Positions 1 through 6,893 are shown, counted from the stretch's first letter. The stretch: 8,028 nucleotides of DNA from an uncultured Sutterella sp. (GCA_905198475.1 CAJKCQ010000085.1:1-8028); one strand, 5' to 3'. The notes: generated by a model from the sequence alone, not told the origin. Program-made: numbers and translations.

Positions 1-12
1 CGAAGGATCGAA

Positions 13-41
13 ATCTTATAGAAGTCTTTCCTTCTTGTCAA
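13..41 (-). promoter_or_regulatory. Strong sigma-70 promoter facing left, out of the window (distal promoter of a tandem pair)
   Basis: On the minus strand a perfect TTGACA (36-41) is followed after 17 bp by TAAGAT (13-18), or after 15 bp by TATAAG (15-20). The tract just upstream (about 45-65) is A/T-rich, with A6, TTCTT and AAA blocks in the order of an rRNA-type UP element. Transcription would start near position 5 and run off the left edge, so the gene served is not visible. The -35 shares the context GCTCTTGACAA with the second promoter at 117-145. This pattern is typical of stable-RNA operons; that reading is inference. Confidence 0.65.
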
Positions 42-116
42 GAGCGATTTGAAGAATTTTTTGATTCGTTCGCGTCGTTCCTGATTTTTGCCGCTTCGTT
101 TCGAAGCAGGAGGCGA

Positions 117-145
117 ATTATGAAGATGCTCGAGGCGTTTGTCAA
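117..145 (-). promoter_or_regulatory. Strong sigma-70 promoter facing left (upstream member of the tandem pair)
   Basis: Minus strand: perfect TTGACA (140-145), exactly 17 bp spacer, then CATAAT (117-122), five of six matches to the -10 consensus. Upstream lies AAAGATTTTTTT (about 155-167), a possible UP-like element. Transcription would start near 109-110 and continue through the promoter at 13-41. It lies beyond the decarboxylase hairpin, so it serves something left of the window and not the decarboxylase. On the opposite strand the same bases look like AGGAGG-6 bp-ATG; I prefer the promoter reading because both hexamers and the spacing are near-ideal and the motif is repeated about 104 bp away. 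Confidence 0.65.
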
Positions 146-181
146 GAGCATCGCAAAAAAATCTTTCGCCGCCCCCTCATG

Positions 182-222
182 CGAACGCCCCGCAGGGCGA
201 CGGAGCCGCTGCGGGGCGTTTG
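182..222 (-). terminator. GC-rich hairpin, probable terminator of the ornithine decarboxylase gene
   Basis: Perfect 12-bp inverted repeat: AACGCCCCGCAG (184-195) and CTGCGGGGCGTT (209-220), with a further GGC/GCC pairing inside the 13-nt loop. It begins about a dozen bases past the decarboxylase stop codon. The T-rich tail (TTTGTTTG, 219-226) lies on the plus-strand side. In the minus-strand direction the stem is followed only by CGCATGAGG. It is therefore either a decarboxylase terminator with almost no U-tract, or one that works better against plus-strand transcription. Confidence 0.6.
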
Positions 223-232
223 TTTGTCGGGA

Positions 233-2443
233 TCAGAGCGCGCGGATGCGGCCTTCGGCCTCGAGCTCCTTCCTGCGGGATTCTTTGAGGACGTTCACCC
301 AGACGTTGGTGCGGCCGGTGCTGTCCTCCTCGAGGTACACGCCCTGGAGTTCCGGGCTAAAGCCTGGGAACCGGTTCACGCCTTCAGCGAGCGCCATAAA
401 GTATTCGAGCACCGGGCCGCCCCAGACCTCACCCGGGACGCAGCAGATCACGCCCGGCGGGTACGGCAGCGCCCCTTCGAGGGCGATGCGGCCGGCGGCC
501 TCTTCGAGCGGGATGTACTCGGCGTTGCCGCGCATGAACTCGAAGTGCGCCTGCTGCGCGTCCATCACCGCCTTCGGGAACGAGCTCTCGCGGAACATCG
601 CCTTCTGCAGGCGCTTGATGTCGAACTCGCGGCAGTAGTCGTGCATCTCCTGGCAGAGCTCGCGGATGCGGTAGCCCTCGTAGCGGTCGGCGTGCTCGCG
701 GTAGACCTGCGGAATCACGTCCTTCATGAGCGCGTCGGTCTCGAGAAGCTTCTCAAAGCGCGCGATCTGCGTTGTGAGGGACGAGATCTTGGCGGTCGTC
801 TGCGAGGGCGTCAGGAGGAAGAGAATCGAATTGAGGTCGCACTTCTCGGGCACCACGCCGTGGGCGCGCAGGTAGTTCGCGAGAATCGTCGCCGGAACGC
901 CGAAGTCCTCGTACTCGCCCGTGTCGGTGTCGATGCCGGGCGTCGTGAGGAGAAACTTGCAGGGATCCACGAAGTACTGGTTTTCGCCGTAGCCCTCGAA
1001 GGCATGCCAGCGCGCACCGGGCTTGAACTGGAAGAAGCGCAGGTCCTGCGCGATCGTCTCGGTCGGGTAGCTCTCCCAGGGGCGGCCCATCACGGTGGGC
1101 GGCACGAAGGGCTGGATGTAGCTGCAGGTGCGCTTGATCTGCTTGCGCGCCTCAATGCCGATCTTCACGCACTCGTGCCAGATGCGCTGGCCCGACACGC
1201 CCGAGTGCATCTTCGCGTTGATGTCGATCGAGGCGAAGAGCGGATAGAAGGGCGAGGTGGAGGCGTGCAGCATGAAGGCGTTGTTCACCTGCTTGTGGGT
1301 GACGTAGCGCGCCTGGCCGCGCACGTGCGCGTCCTTCTTGTGGATCTGCGAGGTCTGGGAGAAGCCCGCCTGCTGCTTGTGCACCGACTGCGTGACGAAG
1401 ATGCCCGGATCCTCGGGCTTGAGATCGAGCAGCAGCGGCGAGCAGTCCTTCATCATCGGGATGAACTGCTCGTAGCCCACCCACGCGGAGTCGAAGAGGA
1501 TGTAGTCGCAGAGGCTCCCGATGCGGTCCACCACCTGGCGGGCGTTGTAGATCGTGCCGTCGTAGGTGCCGAGCTGAATCACCGCGCAGCGGAAGGGCCG
1601 GTCGCGCTTCGCGCGCTCGGGGTCCACCTCAGCGGCGCGCCGGCGCAGCTCCGCCTCGTCGAAGCAGTGGTTGTCGATGCCGCCGATGAAGCCGTAGGGG
1701 TTGCGCGACGTCTCGAGGTAGACCGGACGAGCCCCGGCGAGCACGAGCGCGCCCTGGTGGCAGGACTTGTGGTTGTTGCGGTCGAAGAGCACGAGGTCGC
1801 CCGGGGTGAGGAGCGCCGAGAGCACAACCTTGTTGGAGGTCGAAGTGCCGTTCAGAACGAAGTACGTCTTGTCGGCGTTGTAGACCTTCGCCGCGTGCGC
1901 CTGCGCCTCGTATGCCGCGCCCGCATGGATGAGCAGGTCGCCCATGTCCACGTCGGCGTTGCAGAGGTCGGCGCGGAAAATCGTCTCGCCGAAGAAGTTC
2001 GCGAATTCACGGCCGGCCGGGTGTCGGCGAAAGAAGGCGCCGCCCTGGTGGCCGGGACAGTCGAACTGCTCGTTCGCGGTGCCGACGTAGCGCCTGAGGC
2101 TGCGGAAGAAGGGCGGGAGAATCTTCTCCTCGTAGCCCGTCGCGGCGTCGATGAGCTGCCGCACGAAGAAGGGCTCCTCGCTCGGATCGTCGTTCACGAC
2201 GCCCATGCAGCGGCCGATCCATTCATCCGGGACGTAGCGGCCGCGCTCGACGAAGATGAAGATCGGGATCCCGAAGCCGTAGCCGTCCACCCGGTCGAGC
2301 CAGCCCGTTTCGGCATCCTCGACGGACATGAGCACGACGCCCGTTTCGGTCATCTCCGCTTCGGAGAGCCGCACGACCTGCCGGTCCTTGGGAAAGTTCT
2401 TGAAGGTGACGTTGTCGCTCACGGCGATGGCAAGCTTCTGCAT
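233..2443 (-). CDS. speC: Ornithine decarboxylase, PLP-dependent, SpeC/SpeF type
   Basis: Converts ornithine to putrescine plus CO2, the direct route into polyamines; family members are cytosolic PLP enzymes. The 736-residue product matches the E. coli SpeC/SpeF family along its length and in size (SpeC 711, SpeF 732). It has an N-terminal response-regulator-like wing domain (about 1-105), the aspartate-aminotransferase-fold PLP domain with FDCPGHQ (127-133), DRNNHKS (221-227), LFDSAW with the PLP-pyridine aspartate D318 and SVHKQQAGFSQTS with Schiff-base lysine K356, and a C-terminal domain carrying PYPPGV and PGEVWGG (660-676). Start MQKLAIAVS is chosen by homology and by AGAGGAA 9 bases upstream; the frame stays open to 2674 but that extension resembles nothing. 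SpeC (biosynthetic) and SpeF (acid-inducible) are hard to separate by sequence. No antiporter gene (potE) adjoins it here, which favours SpeC weakly. Lysine or arginine decarboxylase is much less likely given the near-identity of active-site blocks to SpeC. Confidence 0.96.
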   Translation of the reverse strand: MQKLAIAVSDNVTFKNFPKDRQVVRLSEAEMTETGVVLMSVEDAETGWLDRVDGYGFGIPIFIFVERGRYVPDEWIGRCMGVVNDDPSEEPFFVRQLIDAATGYEEKILPPFFRSLRRYVGTANEQFDCPGHQGGAFFRRHPAGREFANFFGETIFRADLCNADVDMGDLLIHAGAAYEAQAHAAKVYNADKTYFVLNGTSTSNKVVLSALLTPGDLVLFDRNNHKSCHQGALVLAGARPVYLETSRNPYGFIGGIDNHCFDEAELRRRAAEVDPERAKRDRPFRCAVIQLGTYDGTIYNARQVVDRIGSLCDYILFDSAWVGYEQFIPMMKDCSPLLLDLKPEDPGIFVTQSVHKQQAGFSQTSQIHKKDAHVRGQARYVTHKQVNNAFMLHASTSPFYPLFASIDINAKMHSGVSGQRIWHECVKIGIEARKQIKRTCSYIQPFVPPTVMGRPWESYPTETIAQDLRFFQFKPGARWHAFEGYGENQYFVDPCKFLLTTPGIDTDTGEYEDFGVPATILANYLRAHGVVPEKCDLNSILFLLTPSQTTAKISSLTTQIARFEKLLETDALMKDVIPQVYREHADRYEGYRIRELCQEMHDYCREFDIKRLQKAMFRESSFPKAVMDAQQAHFEFMRGNAEYIPLEEAAGRIALEGALPYPPGVICCVPGEVWGGPVLEYFMALAEGVNRFPGFSPELQGVYLEEDSTGRTNVWVNVLKESRRKELEAEGRIRAL

Positions 2444-2452
2444 GACCTGATG

Positions 2453-2460
2453 TTCCTCTC
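2453..2460 (-). promoter_or_regulatory. Ribosome binding site of the ornithine decarboxylase gene
   Basis: GAGAGGAA on the minus strand ends 9 bases before the ATG at 2443. It decides against upstream in-frame starts (up to 2674), which lack family similarity. Confidence 0.8.
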
Positions 2461-2536
2461 GAGGAAGAAGGACTGCGGGAGTCCGGAAGTTCGCGCGTCC
2501 GCTCGCCTTTGAATCGGGTGGCGGAGACCGGCGCGA

Positions 2537-2564
2537 AGTATATCGGCGAAACGGGCCGTTTCCA
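2537..2564 (-). promoter_or_regulatory. Candidate promoter of the ornithine decarboxylase gene
   Basis: Minus strand: TATACT (2537-2542, five of six to the -10 consensus), 16 bp spacer, TGGAAA (2559-2564, four of six to the -35). A start near 2530 gives a leader of about 85 nt. I found no ATG-started leader peptide in that leader, unlike the speFL arrangement upstream of enterobacterial speF. Confidence 0.45.
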
Positions 2565-2574
2565 CGCGCATTTT

Positions 2575-2599
2575 CCCGCAATCCGAACGCGGATGCGGG
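2575..2599. repeat. Inverted repeat just upstream of the decarboxylase promoter
   Basis: CCCGC + ATCCG (2575-2585, one bulged A) pairs with CGGAT + GCGGG (2590-2599) around a four-base loop AACG. It lies 10 bp upstream of the candidate -35, where an operator might sit. It could instead be another RNA hairpin at the end of the purL transcript. No U-tract follows in either direction. Confidence 0.45.
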
Positions 2600-2621
2600 A
2601 GTCCTTCGACGCCTGAAGACG

Positions 2622-2662
2622 GTCGGGCCGCACATGCCTGCGAGAGGCGCGTGCGGCCCGAC
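2622..2662 (-). terminator. Second strong hairpin downstream of purL
   Basis: Perfect 12-bp inverted repeat GTCGGGCCGCAC (2622-2633) and GTGCGGCCCGAC (2651-2662); the 17-base loop contains an extra GCCT/AGGC pairing. It lies about 70 bp past the purL stop. No U-tract follows on the minus strand, so termination is inferred from position and stem strength only. Confidence 0.45.
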
Positions 2663-2673
2663 GGGGTTCTTCA

Positions 2674-2720
2674 CCCCGCTTCACCCTCCGTCCCGTTTAG
2701 GGCCGGCGAGTGAAGCGGGG
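2674..2720 (-). terminator. First strong hairpin downstream of purL, probable terminator or 3' end structure
   Basis: Perfect 11-bp inverted repeat CCCCGCTTCAC (2674-2684) and GTGAAGCGGGG (2710-2720) with a 25-base loop holding a short CCC/GGG pairing. It starts 13 bases after the purL stop codon. Its distal arm can alternatively form a 5-bp stem GGGGT/ACCCC (2663-2677). No U-run follows. It could terminate, protect the purL mRNA 3' end, or do both. Confidence 0.5.
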
Positions 2721-2733
2721 CGAGATCACTCGA

Positions 2734-5700
2734 TCAGCCCACCCACTTGCGGGCGTTCTGGAAGAGGCGCATCCAGCCCGAGGCGTCCGTCCATTCAGCC
2801 GGATGCCACGAGAGTTCGCAGGCGCGGTGGCTGCGCTCGGGGTGCGGCATCATGATCGTAAAGCGGCCGTCGTCGGTCGTGAACGAGGTGAGGCCGCCTT
2901 CCGAACCGTTCGGGTTGGCCGGGTAGGTCGCGGCGGGTTCACCGCGGCCGTTGACGAAGCGCGCGGCGGCGTGAGCGAGGAACGCGTCCTCGGGCTTGAG
3001 GAACTCCACGCGGCCTTCGCCGTGGGAGACCACGATCGGGAGCACCGAGCCGGCCATCCCTGCGAAGAGGATGGACGGGCTCTCAAGCACCTCGACGGCC
3101 GCCAGGCGCGCCTCGAACTGCTCGGAGCGGTTGCGCAGGAACTCGGGCCAGTGCGCCGCGCCCGGGATGAGGCCGCGCAGGCGGCTCATCATCTGGCAGC
3201 CGTTGCACACGCCGAGGCCGAAGGTGTCCGGACGGCTGAAGAAGGCGGAGAACTCCTCGACCAACTTGTCGTTGTTGAGGATCGTCTTCGCCCAGCCGCC
3301 GCCGGCGCCCAGCACGTCGCCGTAGGAGAAGCCGCCGCAGGCGGCGAGCCCCTTGAAGCCCGAGAGGTCGATGCGGCCCGAGAGAAGGTCCGTCATGTGC
3401 ACGTCCCAGGCCTCAAAGCCCGCGCGCGTGAAGGCCGCGGCCATTTCGGTCTGCGAGTTGACGCCCTCTTCGCGCAGGATCGCGATCTTCGGGCGAACGC
3501 CCGTATTGATCATCGGCGCGGCGACGTCCTCATCCACGTTGAAGGTCGTCTTCGCGAAGACGCCGCGGTCGGATTCGTCCATGATGGCGGCGAACTCCTG
3601 GTCGGCGCATTCGGGATTGTCGCGGCCGCGGGCGATCTGGTGCGAGACCTCCGCCCAGGCGCTCTGGAGTTCGGCGCGCGGGAAGGCCGCGAGCACCTCG
3701 CCCTTCACCGTGACCTGCAGCTCGTCGGCCTCGATCAGTTCGCCCACGAAGTGGCAGCAGTCGGAGAGCCCGAAGGCGCGCATCTGCGCGGCTACTTCGT
3801 CCACGCGGTCCGCCGGGACCTGGATGAGGGCGCCCAACTCCTCGTTGAAGAGCGTGTTGAGGACCGTGGCGCCCTTCGCCTCGAGGAGCGAATCGAGCGC
3901 GAGGCGCACGCCGATGCGGGAGGCGAAGTTCATCTCGGCCGCGGCGGCGAAGAGGCCGCCGTCGGAGCGGTCGTGGTAGGCCCAGGCGCAGCCGGCGAGC
4001 TCGAGCTTGCGCAGCGCCTCGATGAAGCGGCCGAGAAGCGCGGGATCCTCGCAGTCCGGAGCCTCGTCGCCGAAGCGTTGGGCGGTCTGCGCGAGGATGG
4101 AGCCGCCCATGCGGTTCCTGCCGCGCCCGAGGTCCACGAGGACGAGGACGGAGTCGCCCAGGTGCTTCGTGCGCTTGAGTTCGGGGGTGAGCGTGAGGGC
4201 GACGTTCGTCACCGGAGCGGCCGCGGAGACGATGAGCGAAACCGGGCTCATCACAGTCTTCTTTTCGCCCGCCTCCGTCCAGCTCGTGCGCATCGAGAGC
4301 GAGTCCTTGCCGACCGGGATCGAGATGCCGAGCCCGATGCAGAAGCGGCTCGCAGCTTCGACCGCGTCGAAGAGCTTCGCGTCCTCGCCTTCGGCGCCGC
4401 AGGCGGCCATCCAGTTGGCCGAGAGCTTCACGCGCGGCAGTTCGATGTCCGCGGCGGCGAGGTTCGTGAGCGCCTCGCCGATCGCCATGCGGCTCGCGGC
4501 GGCGGAGTTGATCACCGCGACCGGCGTGCGTTCGCCGACCGCCATCGCTTCGCCGCGCATCGTCTCAAAGCCGAGCGTCGTCACGGCGCAGTCGGCGACC
4601 GGGACCTGCCAGGGGCCGATCATCTGGTCGCGGGCGACGAGGCCGCCCACCGAGCGGTCGCCGATGGTGATGAGGAAGGACTTGCTCGCGACGGCCGGGT
4701 GGCGGATCACGTCGTAGGCGGCCTTCTCGAGCTCGATGCCTTCTTCGGCGAAGGGCGTGAGGAGCTTTTCGGCGTGCTTGACGTTGCGGTGCATGCGGGG
4801 CGCCTTGCCGAGGAGGACCTCCATGGGCATGTTCACGGCGTCGGTTTCACCCGGGCGTTCGACCACGAGGTCGGCCTTCTCGGTGATGCGGCCGAGCACG
4901 GCGTACGGGCAGCGCTCGCGGCGGCAGAAGGCGTCGAAGCGATCGAGACCGGCCGGGTCGAGCGCGATCACGTAGCGCTCCTGCGACTCGTTGCACCAGA
5001 CTTCGAGCGGCGACATGCCCGTCTCCTCGACGGGAACCTTCGAGAGGTCGAAGCGCGCGCCCTTGCCCGAGAGGTCGGCGAGTTCGGGCATGGCGTTCGA
5101 GAGGCCGCCGGCGCCCACATCGTGGATCGCGAGGATCGGGTTCGCCTCGCCCATCGCCCAGCAGCGGTCGATCACTTCCTGCGCACGGCGCTCCATTTCG
5201 GGGTTGCCGCGCTGCACGCTGTCGAAGTCGAGCGCTTCGGAGTTGGCGCCCGTGTTCATCGAGCTCGCAGCGCCGCCGCCGAGGCCGATGCGCATGCCCG
5301 GGCCGCCGAGGACGATCAGCAGGCTGCCCGCCGGGGGAACGAGCTTCTTCGTCTGGTCGTCGCGGATGCTGCCGATGCCGCCCGCAAGCATGATGGGCTT
5401 GTGGTAGCCGTAGCGCACGCCGCCGACGTTGGCTTCAAACGTGCGGAAGTAGCCGAGCAGGTTCGGACGGCCGAATTCGTTGTTGAAGGCGGCGCCGCCG
5501 AGCGGGCCCTCGGTCATGATCGAGAGCGGCGTGGCGATGCGGCCCGGAGCGCCGTAGGCCTTCGCCGAGGCTTCGCCCGTCGCGCAGTCGCCGTCGTTCT
5601 CCCAGGTCTGCGGGGCGTCGGTCAAATGAAGCGCCGAAGTCGTGAAGCCCGTGAGGCCGGCCTTCGGGCGGGCGCCGCGGCCCGTCGCCCCTTCGTCGCG

Positions 5701-6690
5701 GATTTCACCGCCCGAGCCGGTCGAAGCGCCCGGGAAGGGAGAAATCGCGGTCGGGTGGTTGTGCGTCTCAACCTTGAAGACGGTGTGCACGCGCTCGGTG
5801 CGGCGCTCGAAGGTCGAACCGAAGACGTCCGTTTCGCCCGGACGGGGATAGAGGCGCACGACGTCGCGCCCCTCGAAGATCGCCGCGTTGTCGGCGTAGG
5901 CCGTGATCGTGCCGAGGGGCTGCGCCTTGTGGGTGTCGCGGATCATGCCGAAGAGCGTCTCTTCGCGGTCCTTGCCGTCGATCGTCCACTTGGCGTTGAA
6001 GATCTTGTGGCGGCAGTGCTCGGAGTTGGCCTGCGCGAACATCATGAGCTCGACGTCGGTCGGGTCGCGCTGGAGCTTCCCGAAGGCGTCGGCGAGGTAG
6101 GCCACTTCGTCCTCGGAGAGCGCGAGGCCCATCGAGAGGTTCGCGTCCTCAAGGGCCTTGACGCCCTCCTTCATCAGCGGCACGGTCGCCATGGGCTTGC
6201 CCGCGAGGTCGGTGAAGAGGTTTTCGCGCGGATAGTCCACCGGCACGACCGATTCGGTCATGCGGTCGTGCAGCAACGCGAGGAGCGCCGCGCGCTTCTC
6301 GTCCGTGAGCTCCGTCCCGGCGGTGAGCCCGATCGTGAAGAGCGTGCCGCGCTCAACGCGGAGCACTTCCGCGATGCCGCAGTTGCGCACGATGTCCGTC
6401 GCCTTGGAGGCCCAGGGCGAGATGGTGCCGAGGCGGGGCACCACGAGCGCGAGGAGCGAGGGCTCGACCGCCTTGTCCGGGGCCGGGCCGTAGTTGAGGA
6501 GCGCTTCGAGGCGCTTCGAGGCCTCTTCGCCGAGAGCCGCCGAGGCATGCACGAAATGAATGAAGCGGCTCGAAACCGCTTCAACGGAGGGCTCTACGCC
6601 TCGCAGTGCGCGCAGAAGACGCTCTTCACGGAAGTCGGAGAGCGCACGGGGGCCTTCAAGATCAAAAACGATGCCGGCGAGTGAAGCCAT
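2734..6690 (-). CDS. purL: Phosphoribosylformylglycinamidine synthase, large single-chain form (FGAM synthetase, FGARAT)
   Basis: Catalyses the fourth step of de novo purine synthesis: FGAR + glutamine + ATP to FGAM + glutamate + ADP + Pi, in the cytosol. The 1318-residue product has the full proteobacterial architecture (E. coli 1295). It has an N-terminal PurS-like domain (about 1-150), a linker, and a synthetase half with SEHCRHK (223-229), ETHNHPT (308-314), TGSGGEIRDEGATGRGA (324-340) and HDVGAGGLSNA (523-533). A second half carries VARDQMIGPWQVPVADCAVTT (about 685-705) and YHDRSDGGL (905-913). The C-terminal class I glutaminase has GVCNGCQ (1160-1166, nucleophile C1162) and PHPER (H1283, E1285). 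All key motifs look intact. The start MASLAGIV is supported by GAGGAA 9 bases upstream; the frame opens 15 codons earlier, without family similarity. It is followed after 290 bp by the decarboxylase gene on the same strand. No classical PurR box is visible upstream. Confidence 0.98.
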   Translation of the reverse strand: MASLAGIVFDLEGPRALSDFREERLLRALRGVEPSVEAVSSRFIHFVHASAALGEEASKRLEALLNYGPAPDKAVEPSLLALVVPRLGTISPWASKATDIVRNCGIAEVLRVERGTLFTIGLTAGTELTDEKRAALLALLHDRMTESVVPVDYPRENLFTDLAGKPMATVPLMKEGVKALEDANLSMGLALSEDEVAYLADAFGKLQRDPTDVELMMFAQANSEHCRHKIFNAKWTIDGKDREETLFGMIRDTHKAQPLGTITAYADNAAIFEGRDVVRLYPRPGETDVFGSTFERRTERVHTVFKVETHNHPTAISPFPGASTGSGGEIRDEGATGRGARPKAGLTGFTTSALHLTDAPQTWENDGDCATGEASAKAYGAPGRIATPLSIMTEGPLGGAAFNNEFGRPNLLGYFRTFEANVGGVRYGYHKPIMLAGGIGSIRDDQTKKLVPPAGSLLIVLGGPGMRIGLGGGAASSMNTGANSEALDFDSVQRGNPEMERRAQEVIDRCWAMGEANPILAIHDVGAGGLSNAMPELADLSGKGARFDLSKVPVEETGMSPLEVWCNESQERYVIALDPAGLDRFDAFCRRERCPYAVLGRITEKADLVVERPGETDAVNMPMEVLLGKAPRMHRNVKHAEKLLTPFAEEGIELEKAAYDVIRHPAVASKSFLITIGDRSVGGLVARDQMIGPWQVPVADCAVTTLGFETMRGEAMAVGERTPVAVINSAAASRMAIGEALTNLAAADIELPRVKLSANWMAACGAEGEDAKLFDAVEAASRFCIGLGISIPVGKDSLSMRTSWTEAGEKKTVMSPVSLIVSAAAPVTNVALTLTPELKRTKHLGDSVLVLVDLGRGRNRMGGSILAQTAQRFGDEAPDCEDPALLGRFIEALRKLELAGCAWAYHDRSDGGLFAAAAEMNFASRIGVRLALDSLLEAKGATVLNTLFNEELGALIQVPADRVDEVAAQMRAFGLSDCCHFVGELIEADELQVTVKGEVLAAFPRAELQSAWAEVSHQIARGRDNPECADQEFAAIMDESDRGVFAKTTFNVDEDVAAPMINTGVRPKIAILREEGVNSQTEMAAAFTRAGFEAWDVHMTDLLSGRIDLSGFKGLAACGGFSYGDVLGAGGGWAKTILNNDKLVEEFSAFFSRPDTFGLGVCNGCQMMSRLRGLIPGAAHWPEFLRNRSEQFEARLAAVEVLESPSILFAGMAGSVLPIVVSHGEGRVEFLKPEDAFLAHAAARFVNGRGEPAATYPANPNGSEGGLTSFTTDDGRFTIMMPHPERSHRACELSWHPAEWTDASGWMRLFQNARKWVG

Positions 6691-6699
6691 AGCTGCTGA

Positions 6700-6705
6700 T
6701 TCCTC
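6700..6705 (-). promoter_or_regulatory. Ribosome binding site of purL
   Basis: GAGGAA on the minus strand, 9 bases before ATG 6690. It fixes the start at MASLAG. It overlaps an 8-bp palindrome CCTCGAGG (6702-6709). Confidence 0.8.
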
Positions 6706-6755
6706 GAGGGGTGGGAAAACTTCGAGGCGCCTCAACCGGAATCGGCCGGGCGCCG

Positions 6756-6788
6756 AAAAAAAAGGTTAGCCCCTGATTATAAGGGGGC
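6756..6788 (-). promoter_or_regulatory. Short hairpin plus T8 tract upstream of purL, with a TATAAT in the loop
   Basis: On the minus strand GCCCC (6784-6788) pairs with GGGGC (6769-6773), or CCCCT (6782-6786) with AGGGG (6770-6774). Five bases later comes T8 (6756-6763). This could be a weak intrinsic terminator or attenuator between the small membrane-protein frame and purL. The loop contains a perfect TATAAT (6776-6781) overlapping the small gene's stop, but no matching -35 sits 16-18 bp upstream (CGGGGC at 17). Either reading is tentative. Confidence 0.35.
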
Positions 6789-6881
6789 GGCGGGCGGCGC
6801 CCCGCGCGAGGAGGCGGCCTTCATGAGAACGATGCCCGCGACGATCATCAGCGCCGCGGCGGCGGGCAGGAGCCAGGACAT
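6777..6881 (-). CDS. Small single-pass membrane protein, 34 residues, function unknown
   Basis: I do not recognise this gene. The 34-residue product starts MSWLLPAAA, has one hydrophobic segment (about residues 3-20) and then K21 and R26 in a polar, Ala/Pro-rich tail ending APPAAPL. With no positive charge before the segment and K/R after it, the positive-inside rule predicts the C-terminus in the cytoplasm; it is not a typical signal peptide. Coding status rests on AGGAG 7 bases before the ATG and on the hydrophobic composition. It lies 86 bp upstream of purL on the same strand, so the two may be co-transcribed. The frame extends upstream to 7328, but that part is antisense to the Fic gene and lacks a binding site at its starts. 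It could be a chance frame. No catalytic function can be inferred. Confidence 0.5.
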   Translation of the reverse strand: MSWLLPAAAALMIVAGIVLMKAASSRGAPPAAPL

Positions 6882-6888
6882 GGCGCAT

Positions 6889-6893
6889 CTCCT
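6889..6893 (-). promoter_or_regulatory. Ribosome binding site of the small membrane-protein frame
   Basis: AGGAG on the minus strand, 7 bases before ATG 6881. It is the main evidence that this short frame is translated and it decides the start over upstream in-frame ATGs. Confidence 0.55.

Larger units (their letters stand above)
2474..2604. repeat. 11-bp direct repeat TGCGGGAGTCC, two copies 120 bp apart
   Basis: Identical copies at 2474-2484 and 2594-2604 bracket the candidate decarboxylase promoter. The first copy lies inside a GGACT-GCGGG-AGTCC mini-hairpin in the 5' untranslated region; the second overlaps the right arm of the hairpin at 2575-2599. This could be a paired regulator site or chance in GC-rich DNA. 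Confidence 0.4.

Noticed and set aside
120..638. Plus-strand frame beginning with ideal AGGAGG-6 bp-ATG at 108-122, followed by an A7 run
   Set aside because: Tempting because of the perfect Shine-Dalgarno sequence, but it runs through a strong hairpin and antisense into the decarboxylase with no domain, and the ATG bases are better explained as the -10 of a minus-strand promoter. A short peptide ending by frameshift at A7 was considered; both other frames also stay open, so nothing supports it.
179..2512. A 777-codon plus-strand open frame antisense to the decarboxylase gene
   Set aside because: Same composition artefact as above: His/Glu/Arg/Val-rich, no domain, and it begins inside the terminator region.
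2444..2530. speFL-like leader peptide controlling the decarboxylase
   Set aside because: No ATG-initiated short frame with a binding site is present in the predicted leader.
2444..2674. N-terminal extension of the decarboxylase by 77 codons
   Set aside because: The extension is Arg/Pro-rich and unlike the family, crosses the likely promoter, and the ATG at 2443 has a proper ribosome binding site.
2710..6684. A 1324-codon open frame on the plus strand, antisense to almost all of purL
   Set aside because: It mirrors purL's GC-rich codons: the product is an Arg/His/Glu/Val/Ala-rich string with no recognisable domain and its start has no ribosome binding site. Long antisense open frames are expected opposite high-GC genes.
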